From: Acidimicrobiia bacterium
GTDB taxonomy: Bacteria > Actinomycetota > Acidimicrobiia > IMCC26256 > PALSA-555
Assembly (NCBI GenBank): GCA_022865365.1
Contig: JALHSW010000079.1
Location: forward strand, 1 to 42,034
Length of the DNA: 42,034 bases
Direction of reading: 5' to 3'
Part shown: in pieces, positions 15,617 to 23,406 of the stretch
Position numbering within the stretch: position 1 is the stretch's first letter
Layout: every line of letters begins with the position of its first letter
Position numbers and translations under genes: made by a program
Notes under the pieces: model-generated
The model's database searches: none
Seen by the model: the letters and a program-made list of their open reading frames with translations, nothing else
Told to the model about the DNA's origin: nothing

Positions 15617-16291
15617 TCACTGGGGCTTGGTCCCGCTCAAGAGCGCGATCTCGCGCCACTTGTAGTGACAGTCGACCTGCTCGAAGCCCAGGTCGCGTAG
15701 CCAACCGAGCTGAGCCTCGGCCGGCGCCAGCTTGTTCGACGGGTCGTCGTCCTCGGGCGTGGTGCCGACCGCGTCGAGGAACGCCTCGTGGAGCTCGCGC
15801 GTCGGGGATGCGACGTGCTCGAGATTGCAGAACACACCACCGGGCTCCAGCCGCTCGAGCACCTCGCCGTAGAGCATGCGCTTGCGCTCGTCGACCACGT
15901 GATGGATCGCGAACGCCGACACCACCGCGTCGAACCGACCCCAGTCGGCCGGGAGCGGCTCGTCGAGGTCGTGCTCGACGACGGCAACCTGTGGGGCCGC
16001 GGCGAAGCGCTCACGCGCTCGCCGGAGCATCGCGGCCGAGAAGTCACACGCGACCACCTCGACCCCGGGACGAGCGTCGAAGACCCGTCCGGCCACCAGG
16101 CCGTCGCCGCAGCCGAGGTCGAGCACGCGTCTCGACGCGGCGGGCACCCACTCCATCAGGTGCTCGTAGGCCGTGTCGCGCCACGGGAACGACGACCGCC
16201 GCGCTAGGTAGTCCGTCGCGTGGTCGGCGTTCGACCAGAGATTCACCGCTTCCGGATTGACCGTGTCGGGCCGTGTCCGGGACTGGCTCAT
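15617..16291 (-). CDS. Class I SAM-dependent methyltransferase
   Basis: 224 residues. Rossmann methyltransferase: motif I VLDLGCGDGLVAG (about residues 56-68), acidic VVACDFS end of strand 2, and the strand-4 FDAVVSAFAIHHVVD region typical of small-molecule methyltransferases (UbiE/trans-aconitate type). Substrate unknown. Its ATG overlaps the leuA stop as ATGA, so it is translationally coupled to leuA. That suggests either a role tied to leucine status or a passenger position; trans-aconitate or isopropylmalate methyl esterification is one possibility, not shown by the sequence. Confidence 0.82.
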   Translation of the reverse strand: MSQSRTRPDTVNPEAVNLWSNADHATDYLARRSSFPWRDTAYEHLMEWVPAASRRVLDLGCGDGLVAGRVFDARPGVEVVACDFSAAMLRRARERFAAAPQVAVVEHDLDEPLPADWGRFDAVVSAFAIHHVVDERKRMLYGEVLERLEPGGVFCNLEHVASPTRELHEAFLDAVGTTPEDDDPSNKLAPAEAQLGWLRDLGFEQVDCHYKWREIALLSGTKPQ

Positions 16292-17832
16292 GGTCCGACC
16301 ACGCGTTCGCGCGTCTCGTTGCGGGCCTGCAGACGCACGATCTTGTTGACCGCGCTCAGGTACGCGCGCGCTGATGCCTCGACGATGTCGGTCGCGACGC
16401 CCCGGCCTGACGCCTTGTGGCCGTCTGCCTCGAGCAGGGCGACCACGTCACCCAAGGCGTCCCCGCCGCCCGTGACCGACGAGACCTTGAAGTCGAGCAG
16501 CGTGCCCGAGATGCCGGTCGCCTGCGCGATCGCCGCGATCGCGGCATCGACCATCCCGTTGCCGTCGGCTTCGGCTTCGACCTTCCCGTCGCCGTCGGTC
16601 AGCACCACGTGCGCCGTCGGCTGATGCACCGTCCCGCCGTGCACGTCGAGGCTCACCAGCGAGAAGCGGTGTACGACACCCGTGCCGAGCTCCTCGGCGA
16701 CGATCGCCTCGAGGTCCGACTCGGTGATCGCCACCTTGCGGTCGGCCAGCTCCTTGAACCGGACGAAGGCCTGGTTCAGCGCGTCGCCCTGCACGTGGAG
16801 GCCCATCTTGTTCAAGGTGTCGCTGAAGGCGTGCCGACCCGAGTGCTTCCCGAGCACGATCTGCGCCGCCTCCTGACCGACCGAGGCAGCATCGATGATC
16901 TCGTACGTCTCGCGATCCTCGAGCACCCCGTGTTGGTGGATCCCCGCCTCGTGCGCGAACGCGTTCCGCCCGACGACCGCCTTGTTGTACTGGACCGCGT
17001 ATCCGGTCAAGCGCGCGACCAGCCGTGACGTACGGGCCAGCTCCTCGGTACGGACGCCGACCTCGACCTCACCGAAGTAGTCGCCCCGCGTCTTGACCGC
17101 CATCACGATCTCCTCGAGTGCCGCGTTGCCGGCGCGCTCGCCCAGCCCGTTGATTGCGCACTCGATCTGGCGCGCTCCCGCGGCGACGCCCGACAGCGAG
17201 TTGGCGACCGCCAGACCCAGGTCGTTGTGGCAGTGCGTGGAGACGACGTAGTCGCCCTTCACGTTCTCGACGACGTAGGCGATCAGCTTGCCGAACTCCT
17301 CGGGCACCCCGAAGCCGACGGTGTCGGGGATGTTGAGGGTCGTCGCGCCATTGTCGATCGCGATCTGGAGCACATCACGCATGAACTCGGGATCGGAGCG
17401 GCTGCCGTCCTCGGGTGAGTACTCGATGTCGTCGCAATACGACTTGGCCCGAGCCACACCTGCCGCGACCTCGGCCTTCACCTGGTCCTCGGTCATCCGC
17501 AGCTTCTTCGCCATGTGGATCGGCGACGTCGCGATGAACACGTGGATGCGCGGCCGCTCGGCATGGCGCACGGCTTCCCACGCCCGGTCGATGTCCTTGA
17601 ACCCCGTGCGCGAGAGCCCCGCGATCACCGGACCCCGGATGTGCTTCGCGATGGCCTCGACCGCTTCGAAGTCGCCATCGCTCGCGATCGGGAACCCGGC
17701 TTCGATGATGTCGACGTTCAGGCGTGCCAGCTGCTCGGCGATCTCGAGCTTCTCCGCTACGTCCAGGGAGATCCCGGGCGACTGCTCGCCGTCCCGCAGC
17801 GTCGTATCGAAGATTCGCACATGATCGGCCAT
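16288..17832 (-). CDS. leuA: 2-isopropylmalate synthase
   Basis: First committed step of leucine synthesis: acetyl-CoA plus 2-oxoisovalerate. 514 residues, the type I (bacterial, about 515) form rather than the longer form common in many actinobacteria. Motifs: FDTTLRDGEQSPGISL, STHCHNDLGLAVAN (metal His), CAINGLGERAGNAALEE, NAFAHEAGIHQHGVLED; the C-terminal leucine-binding regulatory domain covers about 395-514. The ATG at 17832 aligns with the usual N-terminus. Preceded by a leader peptide, hairpin and terminator (attenuator), and followed by a coupled methyltransferase gene. Confidence 0.96.
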   Translation of the reverse strand: MADHVRIFDTTLRDGEQSPGISLDVAEKLEIAEQLARLNVDIIEAGFPIASDGDFEAVEAIAKHIRGPVIAGLSRTGFKDIDRAWEAVRHAERPRIHVFIATSPIHMAKKLRMTEDQVKAEVAAGVARAKSYCDDIEYSPEDGSRSDPEFMRDVLQIAIDNGATTLNIPDTVGFGVPEEFGKLIAYVVENVKGDYVVSTHCHNDLGLAVANSLSGVAAGARQIECAINGLGERAGNAALEEIVMAVKTRGDYFGEVEVGVRTEELARTSRLVARLTGYAVQYNKAVVGRNAFAHEAGIHQHGVLEDRETYEIIDAASVGQEAAQIVLGKHSGRHAFSDTLNKMGLHVQGDALNQAFVRFKELADRKVAITESDLEAIVAEELGTGVVHRFSLVSLDVHGGTVHQPTAHVVLTDGDGKVEAEADGNGMVDAAIAAIAQATGISGTLLDFKVSSVTGGGDALGDVVALLEADGHKASGRGVATDIVEASARAYLSAVNKIVRLQARNETRERVVGP

Positions 17833-17884
17833 GTCTCGCTCGCTCTCTCGTCTGCATTTCTGGATGTCTGGATTCGGGGCAACA

Positions 17885-17908
17885 AAAAACCCCCCTGGCC
17901 CAAGAGGC
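17885..17908 (-). terminator. Intrinsic terminator of the leuA attenuator
   Basis: Minus strand: stem CCTCTTG (17908-17902), loop GGC, stem CAGGGGG (17898-17892), one further G, then TTTTTT (17890-17885). The stem has 7 bp with two G-U pairs. It lies 52 nt before leuA and just after the leader hairpin. Confidence 0.85.
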
Positions 17909-17921
17909 ACAAGGAGGCGAC

Positions 17922-17947
17922 CGCGAGCACCAGGTGGTGCCCGCGGC
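17922..17947 (-). promoter_or_regulatory. leuA leader hairpin 1
   Basis: An 11-bp stem starting directly after the leader stop codon: CCGCGGGCACC (17947-17937), loop ACCT, GGTGCTCGCGG (17932-17922), one G-U pair. The loop/3' arm segment CCTGGT can pair with GCCAGG of the terminator, giving a possible antiterminator if a stalled ribosome blocks the 5' arm, the same arrangement as in the leuB leader. Confidence 0.75.
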
Positions 17948-17998
17948 TACGTAAGGAGGAGGCTGGTGCTGATGGAGGCGCGCAGTTCCTTCATCATG
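17948..17998 (-). CDS. Leader peptide MMKELRASISTSLLLT of leuA
   Basis: Seventeen codons ending CTC CTC CTT ACG TAG, i.e. three leucines just before the stop and one more at codon 5. Two ATGs head the ORF (17998 and 17995); either may be used. It follows a -10-like CATGAT by 9 nt, and a hairpin and terminator follow. Regulatory leucine triplets are the hallmark of leu attenuation. Confidence 0.85.
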
Positions 17999-18007
17999 GT
18001 CTGACCA

Positions 18008-18036
18008 TCATGACGAGTCCGCGCGCCAATGGCAAG
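18008..18036 (-). promoter_or_regulatory. Promoter of leuA leader
   Basis: Minus strand -35 TTGCCA (18036-18031, five of six bases of TTGACA), 17-nt spacer, -10 CATGAT (18013-18008), 9 nt to the leader ATG. Spacing is identical to the leuB leader promoter. Confidence 0.65.
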
Positions 18037-18087
18037 CCATATGCAATGTCAGGTCATGAGGGCGACGGCGTGCGACAATCGCTTCCG

Positions 18088-18492
18088 ATGGCGAAGCACC
18101 GGTGGCTCCGACGCACGATCGGTCTGGGAGTCGTCGCGGGCGCGGCCTACGCCGTCTGGCGGGCAATCGAGAAGAACCAATCGCCGGGCGACAGCGGGTG
18201 GGAGCCCCAACCGTTCCCCTTCCCGCCCCAGCCGCGTACCGCCGATACCACCGGCCGGATCTCCGGGTCCGCGTCGGGCGAGCGCGCCGAGCGAGACGAG
18301 CAACACGCCCCGCCCGACTACCTCGAGCCGGTTGCCGGTGCATGCCCGGCATCGCATCCTGTGAAGGCCAAGCTCGCAAGCGGGATCTTCCACGTTCCCG
18401 GCGGCCAGAGCTACGAGCGCACGACGCCCGACCGGTGTTATCTCGACGCCGCCGCGGCGATGCGCGACGGGCTCCGGGCGTCGAAGCGCTGA
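18088..18492 (+). CDS. Membrane-anchored sunset-domain protein
   Basis: 134 residues. One N-terminal membrane helix (TIGLGVVAGAAYAVW, about residues 10-24) is followed by a Pro-rich, acidic linker. The C-terminal domain runs from ACPASHPVKAKLASGIFHVPGG to YERTTPDRCYLDAAAAMRDG; this C-x4-HPVK, HxPGG, Y-R-T-P-x-RC pattern is the actinobacterial sunset domain, of unknown function, with two cysteines and a histidine that may bind metal. The ATG at 18088 follows a -10-like GACAAT by 8 nt. It is divergent from the leuA leader across about 90 bp and convergent with serA. Confidence 0.75.
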   Translation: MAKHRWLRRTIGLGVVAGAAYAVWRAIEKNQSPGDSGWEPQPFPFPPQPRTADTTGRISGSASGERAERDEQHAPPDYLEPVAGACPASHPVKAKLASGIFHVPGGQSYERTTPDRCYLDAAAAMRDGLRASKR

Positions 18493-18524
18493 GCGCCCGG
18501 CTTCGGGATTCAGGCCGAGCGGCC

Positions 18525-20111
18525 TCAGCCGAGCTCGATCGCCTTCGCGTCGAGCACGCCGTCGACAGCACGCACGCGTTCGACGGCTTCTGATGGGACT
18601 TCCGTCGACGCGGTGATGACCATGAGGGCCGACGCGCCTTCGGCGTTCGTGCCGACAGCCATGTCGGCGATGTTCACGTCGGCATCCCCGAGGATGGTGC
18701 CGACCTTCCCGATCATCCCGGGAGTGTCGTCGTTGCGGACGACGAGCATGTGGCTCGACGGGGGGATGTCGACGCTGTGCTCGAGGATCCCCACGATGCG
18801 GGGCCGGGCTCGCTTGCCGAACAACGTGGCGGCGACGTGCACGGGCCGGTCCCCGGCGACGCCGCGCAGGCTGAGCAGGTTCACGAAGTCGCTCGCAGAC
18901 GTCGACGTGGTTTCGCGCACGTCGAGCCCGCGCGCCTCGGCGAGCTGCGGAGCGTTCACGAAAGAGACGGGTTCGTCGACGACGCCGCCGAGGACCCCCT
19001 TCAGGACCGCCAGCGTGAGCACTCGACAGTCGTAGTCGCCGATCTCGCCCTCGTAGCTCACCTCGAGAGTCCCGACGGCGCTTCCGGCGAGCGCGGTGAA
19101 GAGTCGCCCGAGGCGCTCGGCCAGGGGCAGGAACGGCTGGACCGTTGCGTTCGCTTCGCTCGCGTTGACGTTCACCGCGTACGGGACGAACTCACCCCGG
19201 AGCGCCAGCACGACCTGCTCGGCGATGGTCTGCCCGGCTTTGTCCTGCGCCTCCGCGGTCGATGCTCCGAGGTGCGGGGTCACGACGACGTTGGCGAGAT
19301 CGAAGAGCGGCGACTCGGTCGTGGGCTCCTCGGCGAAGACGTCGATGGCCGCGCCGGCGATGCGGCCCTCGCGCAACGCGTCGGCAAGCGCGGTCTCGTC
19401 GATGATGCCACCCCGGGCGGTGTTCACGATCCTCAGGGTGGGCTTCGCGTGAGCCAGCAGCTCGGCGCCGAAGAGCCCGAGCGTCTCGGGTGTCTTGGGG
19501 AGGTGGATCGTGACGAAGTCGGCTTCGCGCACAAGGTCCGTGAGGTCGGGGATGAGCCGTACGCCGAGCTGACGAGCGCGATCCGCGCTGACGTACGGGT
19601 CGTACGCGACCAGCTGCATGCCGAACGCGAGGAGGCGCTGCGCGACGAGCACGCCGACACGACCGAGGCCGACGACGCCGAGCGTCTTGCCGTTGAGCTC
19701 GACGCCCTCCCACTGCGAGCGGTTCCACTTCCCCGCCTTGAGATCGCGGTCGGCCTGCGGAATGTTCCGCGCCTGCGCAAGGAGGAGGGCGGCGGCGTGC
19801 TCGGCCGCCGACAGCACGTTCGACTGCGGGGCGTTCACCACCATGACGCCGCGACTGGTTGCCGCGTCGACATCGACGTTGTCGAGACCGATCCCGGCCC
19901 GCCCGACGACCACGAGATCCGTCCCTGCCTCGAGCACGGCCTCGGTGACCTGGGTTGCCGAGCGGATCACGAGCGCGGCGGCATCCCGCACGGCTTCCAC
20001 GAGCTCGTCGGCCGACATGCCGAGTCGCTCGTCGACCTCCAGGCCGGCGGCGCGCATGGCCTCGAGACCACGCGCAGCAAGTCGTTCGGCGACGAGGACA
20101 CGGGGAACCAC
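18525..20111 (-). CDS. serA: D-3-phosphoglycerate dehydrogenase
   Basis: First step of serine synthesis from 3-phosphoglycerate. 528 residues, the long mycobacterial-type form: substrate/NAD domains about 1-300 (NAD motif GLGRVG at 148-153; catalytic Arg in TARGG at 233, Glu in AEEP about 262, His in TPHLGAST at 280), the extra ASB domain about 310-440, and a C-terminal ACT domain from about 450 (VRNDDTPGMIGKVGTILGD) that binds serine in this family. GTG start at 20111 with a -10 TACCCT 7 nt upstream, so probably leaderless. Its stop overlaps a small hairpin (AGGCC, GAGC, GGCCT, 18512-18525) facing the sunset gene. Confidence 0.95.
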   Translation of the reverse strand: MVPRVLVAERLAARGLEAMRAAGLEVDERLGMSADELVEAVRDAAALVIRSATQVTEAVLEAGTDLVVVGRAGIGLDNVDVDAATSRGVMVVNAPQSNVLSAAEHAAALLLAQARNIPQADRDLKAGKWNRSQWEGVELNGKTLGVVGLGRVGVLVAQRLLAFGMQLVAYDPYVSADRARQLGVRLIPDLTDLVREADFVTIHLPKTPETLGLFGAELLAHAKPTLRIVNTARGGIIDETALADALREGRIAGAAIDVFAEEPTTESPLFDLANVVVTPHLGASTAEAQDKAGQTIAEQVVLALRGEFVPYAVNVNASEANATVQPFLPLAERLGRLFTALAGSAVGTLEVSYEGEIGDYDCRVLTLAVLKGVLGGVVDEPVSFVNAPQLAEARGLDVRETTSTSASDFVNLLSLRGVAGDRPVHVAATLFGKRARPRIVGILEHSVDIPPSSHMLVVRNDDTPGMIGKVGTILGDADVNIADMAVGTNAEGASALMVITASTEVPSEAVERVRAVDGVLDAKAIELG

Positions 20112-20180
20112 GAAACCGAGGGTAGCGGCCGGGATGTGGTCGACCCCGGGTTGTAACCCCGCCCCTTGTGCGTGGCCGCG

Positions 20181-20684
20181 TCAGACGCGGGGTAGGGCGA
20201 TCTTGGTCATGGCGACCACGTCGTCCTTGATGCCCGCTTGGTCGGTTTCACCGAGCGCGACGTACTGGACGGTCAAGAGCGTGTCGCCCTTCAGCACGTA
20301 TGCCGTGTTGATCCCCCCGCCGGCGTAGAAGGCGTTCCTGCCGAGGCCCGAGACCGGCTCGATCTGGTCCTTGAAGACCCCCTTGGCCGTCCGGTACCCG
20401 ATCTTGCTCTCTTGGCTGTCACCTCTCTGGACCAACACCGAGACGTTGCGAACCGGCGACGACGCGTCCTCGAGCGCGTAGCCACAGATGCCCGCGCCGG
20501 GTGGTCCCTGCTGCTGCTCGACCAGCTTCTTCGCAGGGAACCCCGTGACGCGTGCGACCTCGGAGGCCTTCAGAGCCTTGCAGGCGTTCGGCTTGGCCGC
20601 GACCGACGCGCTCGCGGGTCCGATCCCCGCCGCCAGTGCGACGGCGGCGACGAGTGCAGCAACGACGAGCAGGCGGCTGCGCAT
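20181..20684 (-). CDS. Small secreted protein, DUF3558-like
   Basis: 167 residues with a clear Sec signal peptide (MRSRLLVVAALVAAVALAAG, cleavage near ASA-SV). The mature part has two cysteines (NACKALKASEVARVTGF and GICGYAL) and a small alpha/beta pattern that resembles the actinobacterial DUF3558-type secreted proteins, but I am not certain of the family. The ATG at 20684 has a GAGGAG 4 nt upstream. The partial gene at the right edge of the window (41926) starts in the same style. Function unknown. Confidence 0.7.
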   Translation of the reverse strand: MRSRLLVVAALVAAVALAAGIGPASASVAAKPNACKALKASEVARVTGFPAKKLVEQQQGPPGAGICGYALEDASSPVRNVSVLVQRGDSQESKIGYRTAKGVFKDQIEPVSGLGRNAFYAGGGINTAYVLKGDTLLTVQYVALGETDQAGIKDDVVAMTKIALPRV

Positions 20685-20805
20685 GACGCTCCTCAGCAAT
20701 ATGGGGTAGTCACAGTATGTGCTGCGCCGAGCCGCCGGACGTGTCACTCGAGCGCCGCGTCGGCGACGTCGAGGAGCCAGACGCCGATCGCGGCAACCAC
20801 GCGCG

Positions 20806-22014
20806 TCACGAGAGGAGGGCCGCGATGCGGCTGACGCCTTCCACGAGGTCATCGTCGGACAGCGCGAACGACAGCCGCGCGTAGCCGGGGGCGCCGAACG
20901 CCTCGCCGGGGACGGCGGCGACCTTGATCTCCTCGAGGAACAGCTCGCAGAGCTCGAGCGAAGTCGTCGGCGTTCGCCCCGCAATCGACCGGCCGAGGGC
21001 TCCGACGAACGACGGGAAGCAGTAGAACGCGCCTTGCGGTTCGAGACACTCCACGCCGGGGATCGCCGAGAGCATCCCGTGCATGGTCTTGCCCCGACGC
21101 TCGAACGCGGCGCGCATCTCACCGACCGCGGTCAGATCGCCCGACACCGCGGCGAGCGCGGCCCGCTGCGACACGTTCGCGACGTTCGACGTCGAGTGCG
21201 ACTGCAGGTTGGCGGCGGCGGCGATGACGTCGCGCGGCCCGATCATCCATCCGACGCGCCAACCGGTCATGGCGTAGGTCTTCGCGACGCCGTTCACGAC
21301 GACGCACGACTCCGCGAGCTCCGGCACCAGTGTCGGCATCGACGAGAACCGGTGCTCCCCGAACGTGAGGTGCTCATAGATCTCGTCCGTCACGACCCAC
21401 ACGCCGTGCTCCGCGGCCCACCGTCCGATCGCCTCGACCTCAACGGGTGGGTACACCGAACCGGTCGGGTTGCTCGGCGACACGAAGAGCAGCGCCTTCG
21501 TGCGTGACGTGCGCGCTGCCTCGAGCTGTTCGACCGTGACGCGGAACGACGTTGCCTCGGTGGTAGGCAGCACGACCGACACGCCGTCGGCCAGCGCGAT
21601 CGACTCCGGATAGGTCGTCCAGTAGGGCGCGGGGAGCAAGACCTCGTCGCCGGGGTCGAGCAGCACCTGGAACGCGTTGTAGACGGCTTGCTTGCCGCCG
21701 TTCGTCACGATGATCTGGCTCGACTCGCACTCGAGCCCGGAGTCGCGCAACGTCTTGGCCGCGAGCGCGGCGCGCAGTTCGGGCAGGCCCGCCGCCGGCG
21801 TGTAGTGATGGCTCGCGGGGTCCGAGCAGGCGCGGATCGCGGCTTCGACGATGTGGTCGGGCGTCGGGAAGTCAGGCTCCCCGGCGCCGAACCCGATCAC
21901 GTGCTCGCCGGCCGCCTTGAGGGCCTTGGCCTTGGCGTCGACGGCGAGCGTCGCCGACTCGCTGATCGCGCCGATCTTGCGGGAGATCCGCAGACGCTCG
22001 GAGATGCGGGCCAT
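20806..22014 (-). CDS. aspC: Pyridoxal-phosphate aminotransferase, aspartate type
   Basis: 402-residue fold-type I class I/II aminotransferase. It begins RISRKIGAISESATLAVDAKAKALKAAG and has GFGAGEPDFPTP, PYWTTYPE, FVSPSNPTGS, DEIYEHLTF, the Schiff-base Lys in GVAKTYAMTGWRVGW, and the C-terminal Arg in ARLSFALSDDDL. This set matches the AspC/AAT-Ib subgroup (aspartate transaminase, sometimes also prephenate). The exact amino donor is an inference. It is alone between the small secreted gene and the helicase gene, all on the minus strand. Confidence 0.88.
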   Translation of the reverse strand: MARISERLRISRKIGAISESATLAVDAKAKALKAAGEHVIGFGAGEPDFPTPDHIVEAAIRACSDPASHHYTPAAGLPELRAALAAKTLRDSGLECESSQIIVTNGGKQAVYNAFQVLLDPGDEVLLPAPYWTTYPESIALADGVSVVLPTTEATSFRVTVEQLEAARTSRTKALLFVSPSNPTGSVYPPVEVEAIGRWAAEHGVWVVTDEIYEHLTFGEHRFSSMPTLVPELAESCVVVNGVAKTYAMTGWRVGWMIGPRDVIAAAANLQSHSTSNVANVSQRAALAAVSGDLTAVGEMRAAFERRGKTMHGMLSAIPGVECLEPQGAFYCFPSFVGALGRSIAGRTPTTSLELCELFLEEIKVAAVPGEAFGAPGYARLSFALSDDDLVEGVSRIAALLS

Positions 22015-22099
22015 GGGCCCATCCTCCCACGCCGGATGGCGGCGACCCCGAGCGTTTGTGCGGACGTCTACCCGAGCGTTCGGCCCAACGTGGGCGGCG

Positions 22100-23275
22100 T
22101 CAGACGGCGACCTGCTCCGCCTCGGTCGGCACCCAGCCCCGGAGATCAGCGAGGCGAGGATCGTTCGAGAAGACCTCGACGATCGGCAGCGACAAGCCGA
22201 GACGGCGCTGCACGGTCCGGATCGCGTTCTCCTCGTTCCAGAGCATCAGCGTGACCGCGACGCCGTCCTCGCCGGCTCGGGCCGTGCGGCCGGAGCGGTG
22301 CAGGTATGCCTTGTGGTCATCGGTGGGCTCGTAGTGGATGACCACGTCGATGTTGTCGACGTGGATGCCCCGGGCTGCGACGTCGGTGGCGACGAGCACG
22401 GGGACCTTGCCCGCCTGGAAGTCGGCGAGCGACTTCTCTCGGGCGGCCTGACTCAGGTCACCGTGGATCGGTGCCGCCTGCACGCCCTCCTTGCGGAGCT
22501 CGCGCACCAGCTTGTCGGCCGTGCGCTTGTAGTTGCAGAACATGAGGGTGCGCTTCGAGTGCCTTGCTATCTCGGCGGCGACCTTCACCTTGTCCATGTC
22601 GTGCACGAAGAGGAAGCGGTGCTCCATCTCCTCGACGGTCGGCTCGTCGGACTCGACCTCGTGGAACACCGGGTCCTTCATATAACGCGCAACCAACTGC
22701 TTCACCGCGCCGTCGAGCGTGGCCGAGAACAACATCGTCTGGTAGTCGCCCTCCATGCGGAACAGGATCTTCTGCACCTGGGGCATGAAGCCCATGTCGG
22801 CCATGCGGTCGGCCTCGTCGAGCACGAGGACCTCGACGTCGGCAAAGGAGACCTCGCCGCGGTCCATGAGGTCGATGAGGCGACCCGGGGTGCCGACGAT
22901 CACGTCGACGCCGCGCCGCAGCGCGTCGATCTGGGGGTCGAAGCCGACGCCGCCGTAGATCGCCTGGACCTCGCGCCCGCAGAGCTTGGCCAGGGGCGCG
23001 AGGACGCCGTAGACCTGGTTCGCGAGCTCACGCGTGGGTGCGAGCACCAGCGCGGTTGGGCGCCGCGGCTGGGCCTTGCCGATGCGCTGCAGGAGCGGGA
23101 GGCCGAACGCGAGGGTCTTTCCCGAGCCGGTCTTGGCCTTGCCGCAGATGTCACGGCCCGCCAGGGCGTCGGGGAGCGCGATCGCCTGGATCGCGAACGG
23201 GGCTTCGATGCCGTCGGCCTCGAGGGCCGCGACGAGTTTGGACGAGACGCCGAGCGCCTCGAAGGAGGTGGTCAC
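22100..23275 (-). CDS. DEAD-box RNA helicase
   Basis: 390 residues, a minimal RhlE/CsdA-like helicase core without the C-terminal extension of DeaD. Motifs: Q motif (SFEALG and Gln30), Walker A AKTGSGKT (47-54), PTRELA, TPGRL, DEAD (153-156), SAT (184-186), then the second RecA domain with TLMFCNYKRTADKL, HGDLSQ, VATDVAARGIHV and HRSGRTARAG. The end is not basic. GTG start at 23275. Upstream is a 114-nt predicted 5' leader with a long-range stem that ends 7 nt before the start codon, suggesting post-transcriptional control. Confidence 0.92.
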   Translation of the reverse strand: MTTSFEALGVSSKLVAALEADGIEAPFAIQAIALPDALAGRDICGKAKTGSGKTLAFGLPLLQRIGKAQPRRPTALVLAPTRELANQVYGVLAPLAKLCGREVQAIYGGVGFDPQIDALRRGVDVIVGTPGRLIDLMDRGEVSFADVEVLVLDEADRMADMGFMPQVQKILFRMEGDYQTMLFSATLDGAVKQLVARYMKDPVFHEVESDEPTVEEMEHRFLFVHDMDKVKVAAEIARHSKRTLMFCNYKRTADKLVRELRKEGVQAAPIHGDLSQAAREKSLADFQAGKVPVLVATDVAARGIHVDNIDVVIHYEPTDDHKAYLHRSGRTARAGEDGVAVTLMLWNEENAIRTVQRRLGLSLPIVEVFSNDPRLADLRGWVPTEAEQVAV

Positions 23276-23401
23276 GTTGGTGCTCGCTTTCTTCGGGGGT
23301 GGTCGGCCTCGTCGTCACCCTCGGGGTGGAGGGCCGGCAGTCCGTCAAGAAAGCGAGGAAGACCTGCGGGGGCCGACGGCACCCGCTGGACCCCCATCAT
23401 A
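23276..23401 (-). promoter_or_regulatory. Promoter and structured 5' leader of the helicase gene
   Basis: Minus strand -10 TATGAT (23401-23396) predicts a transcript start near 23389 and a leader of about 114 nt. CTCGCTTTCTT (23357-23347) is perfectly complementary to AAGAAAGCGAG (23293-23283), whose purine-rich arm is the only ribosome-site-like sequence and ends 7 nt before the GTG. Inside the loop are nested CGGCC/GGCCG (23336-23332 with 23308-23304) and CACCC-CGA-GGGTG (23328-23316). The structure could hide the start region. Confidence 0.6.
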
Positions 23402-23406
23402 CCCGG

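Noticed and set aside
15605..15635. 7-bp inverted repeat across the leuD and methyltransferase stops as a terminator.
   Set aside because: 17-nt loop and no T-run; noted only in the leuD entry.
18512..18525. AGGCC-GAGC-GGCCT hairpin between the sunset gene and serA as a bidirectional terminator.
   Set aside because: Only a 5-bp stem without T-runs; too weak to call.
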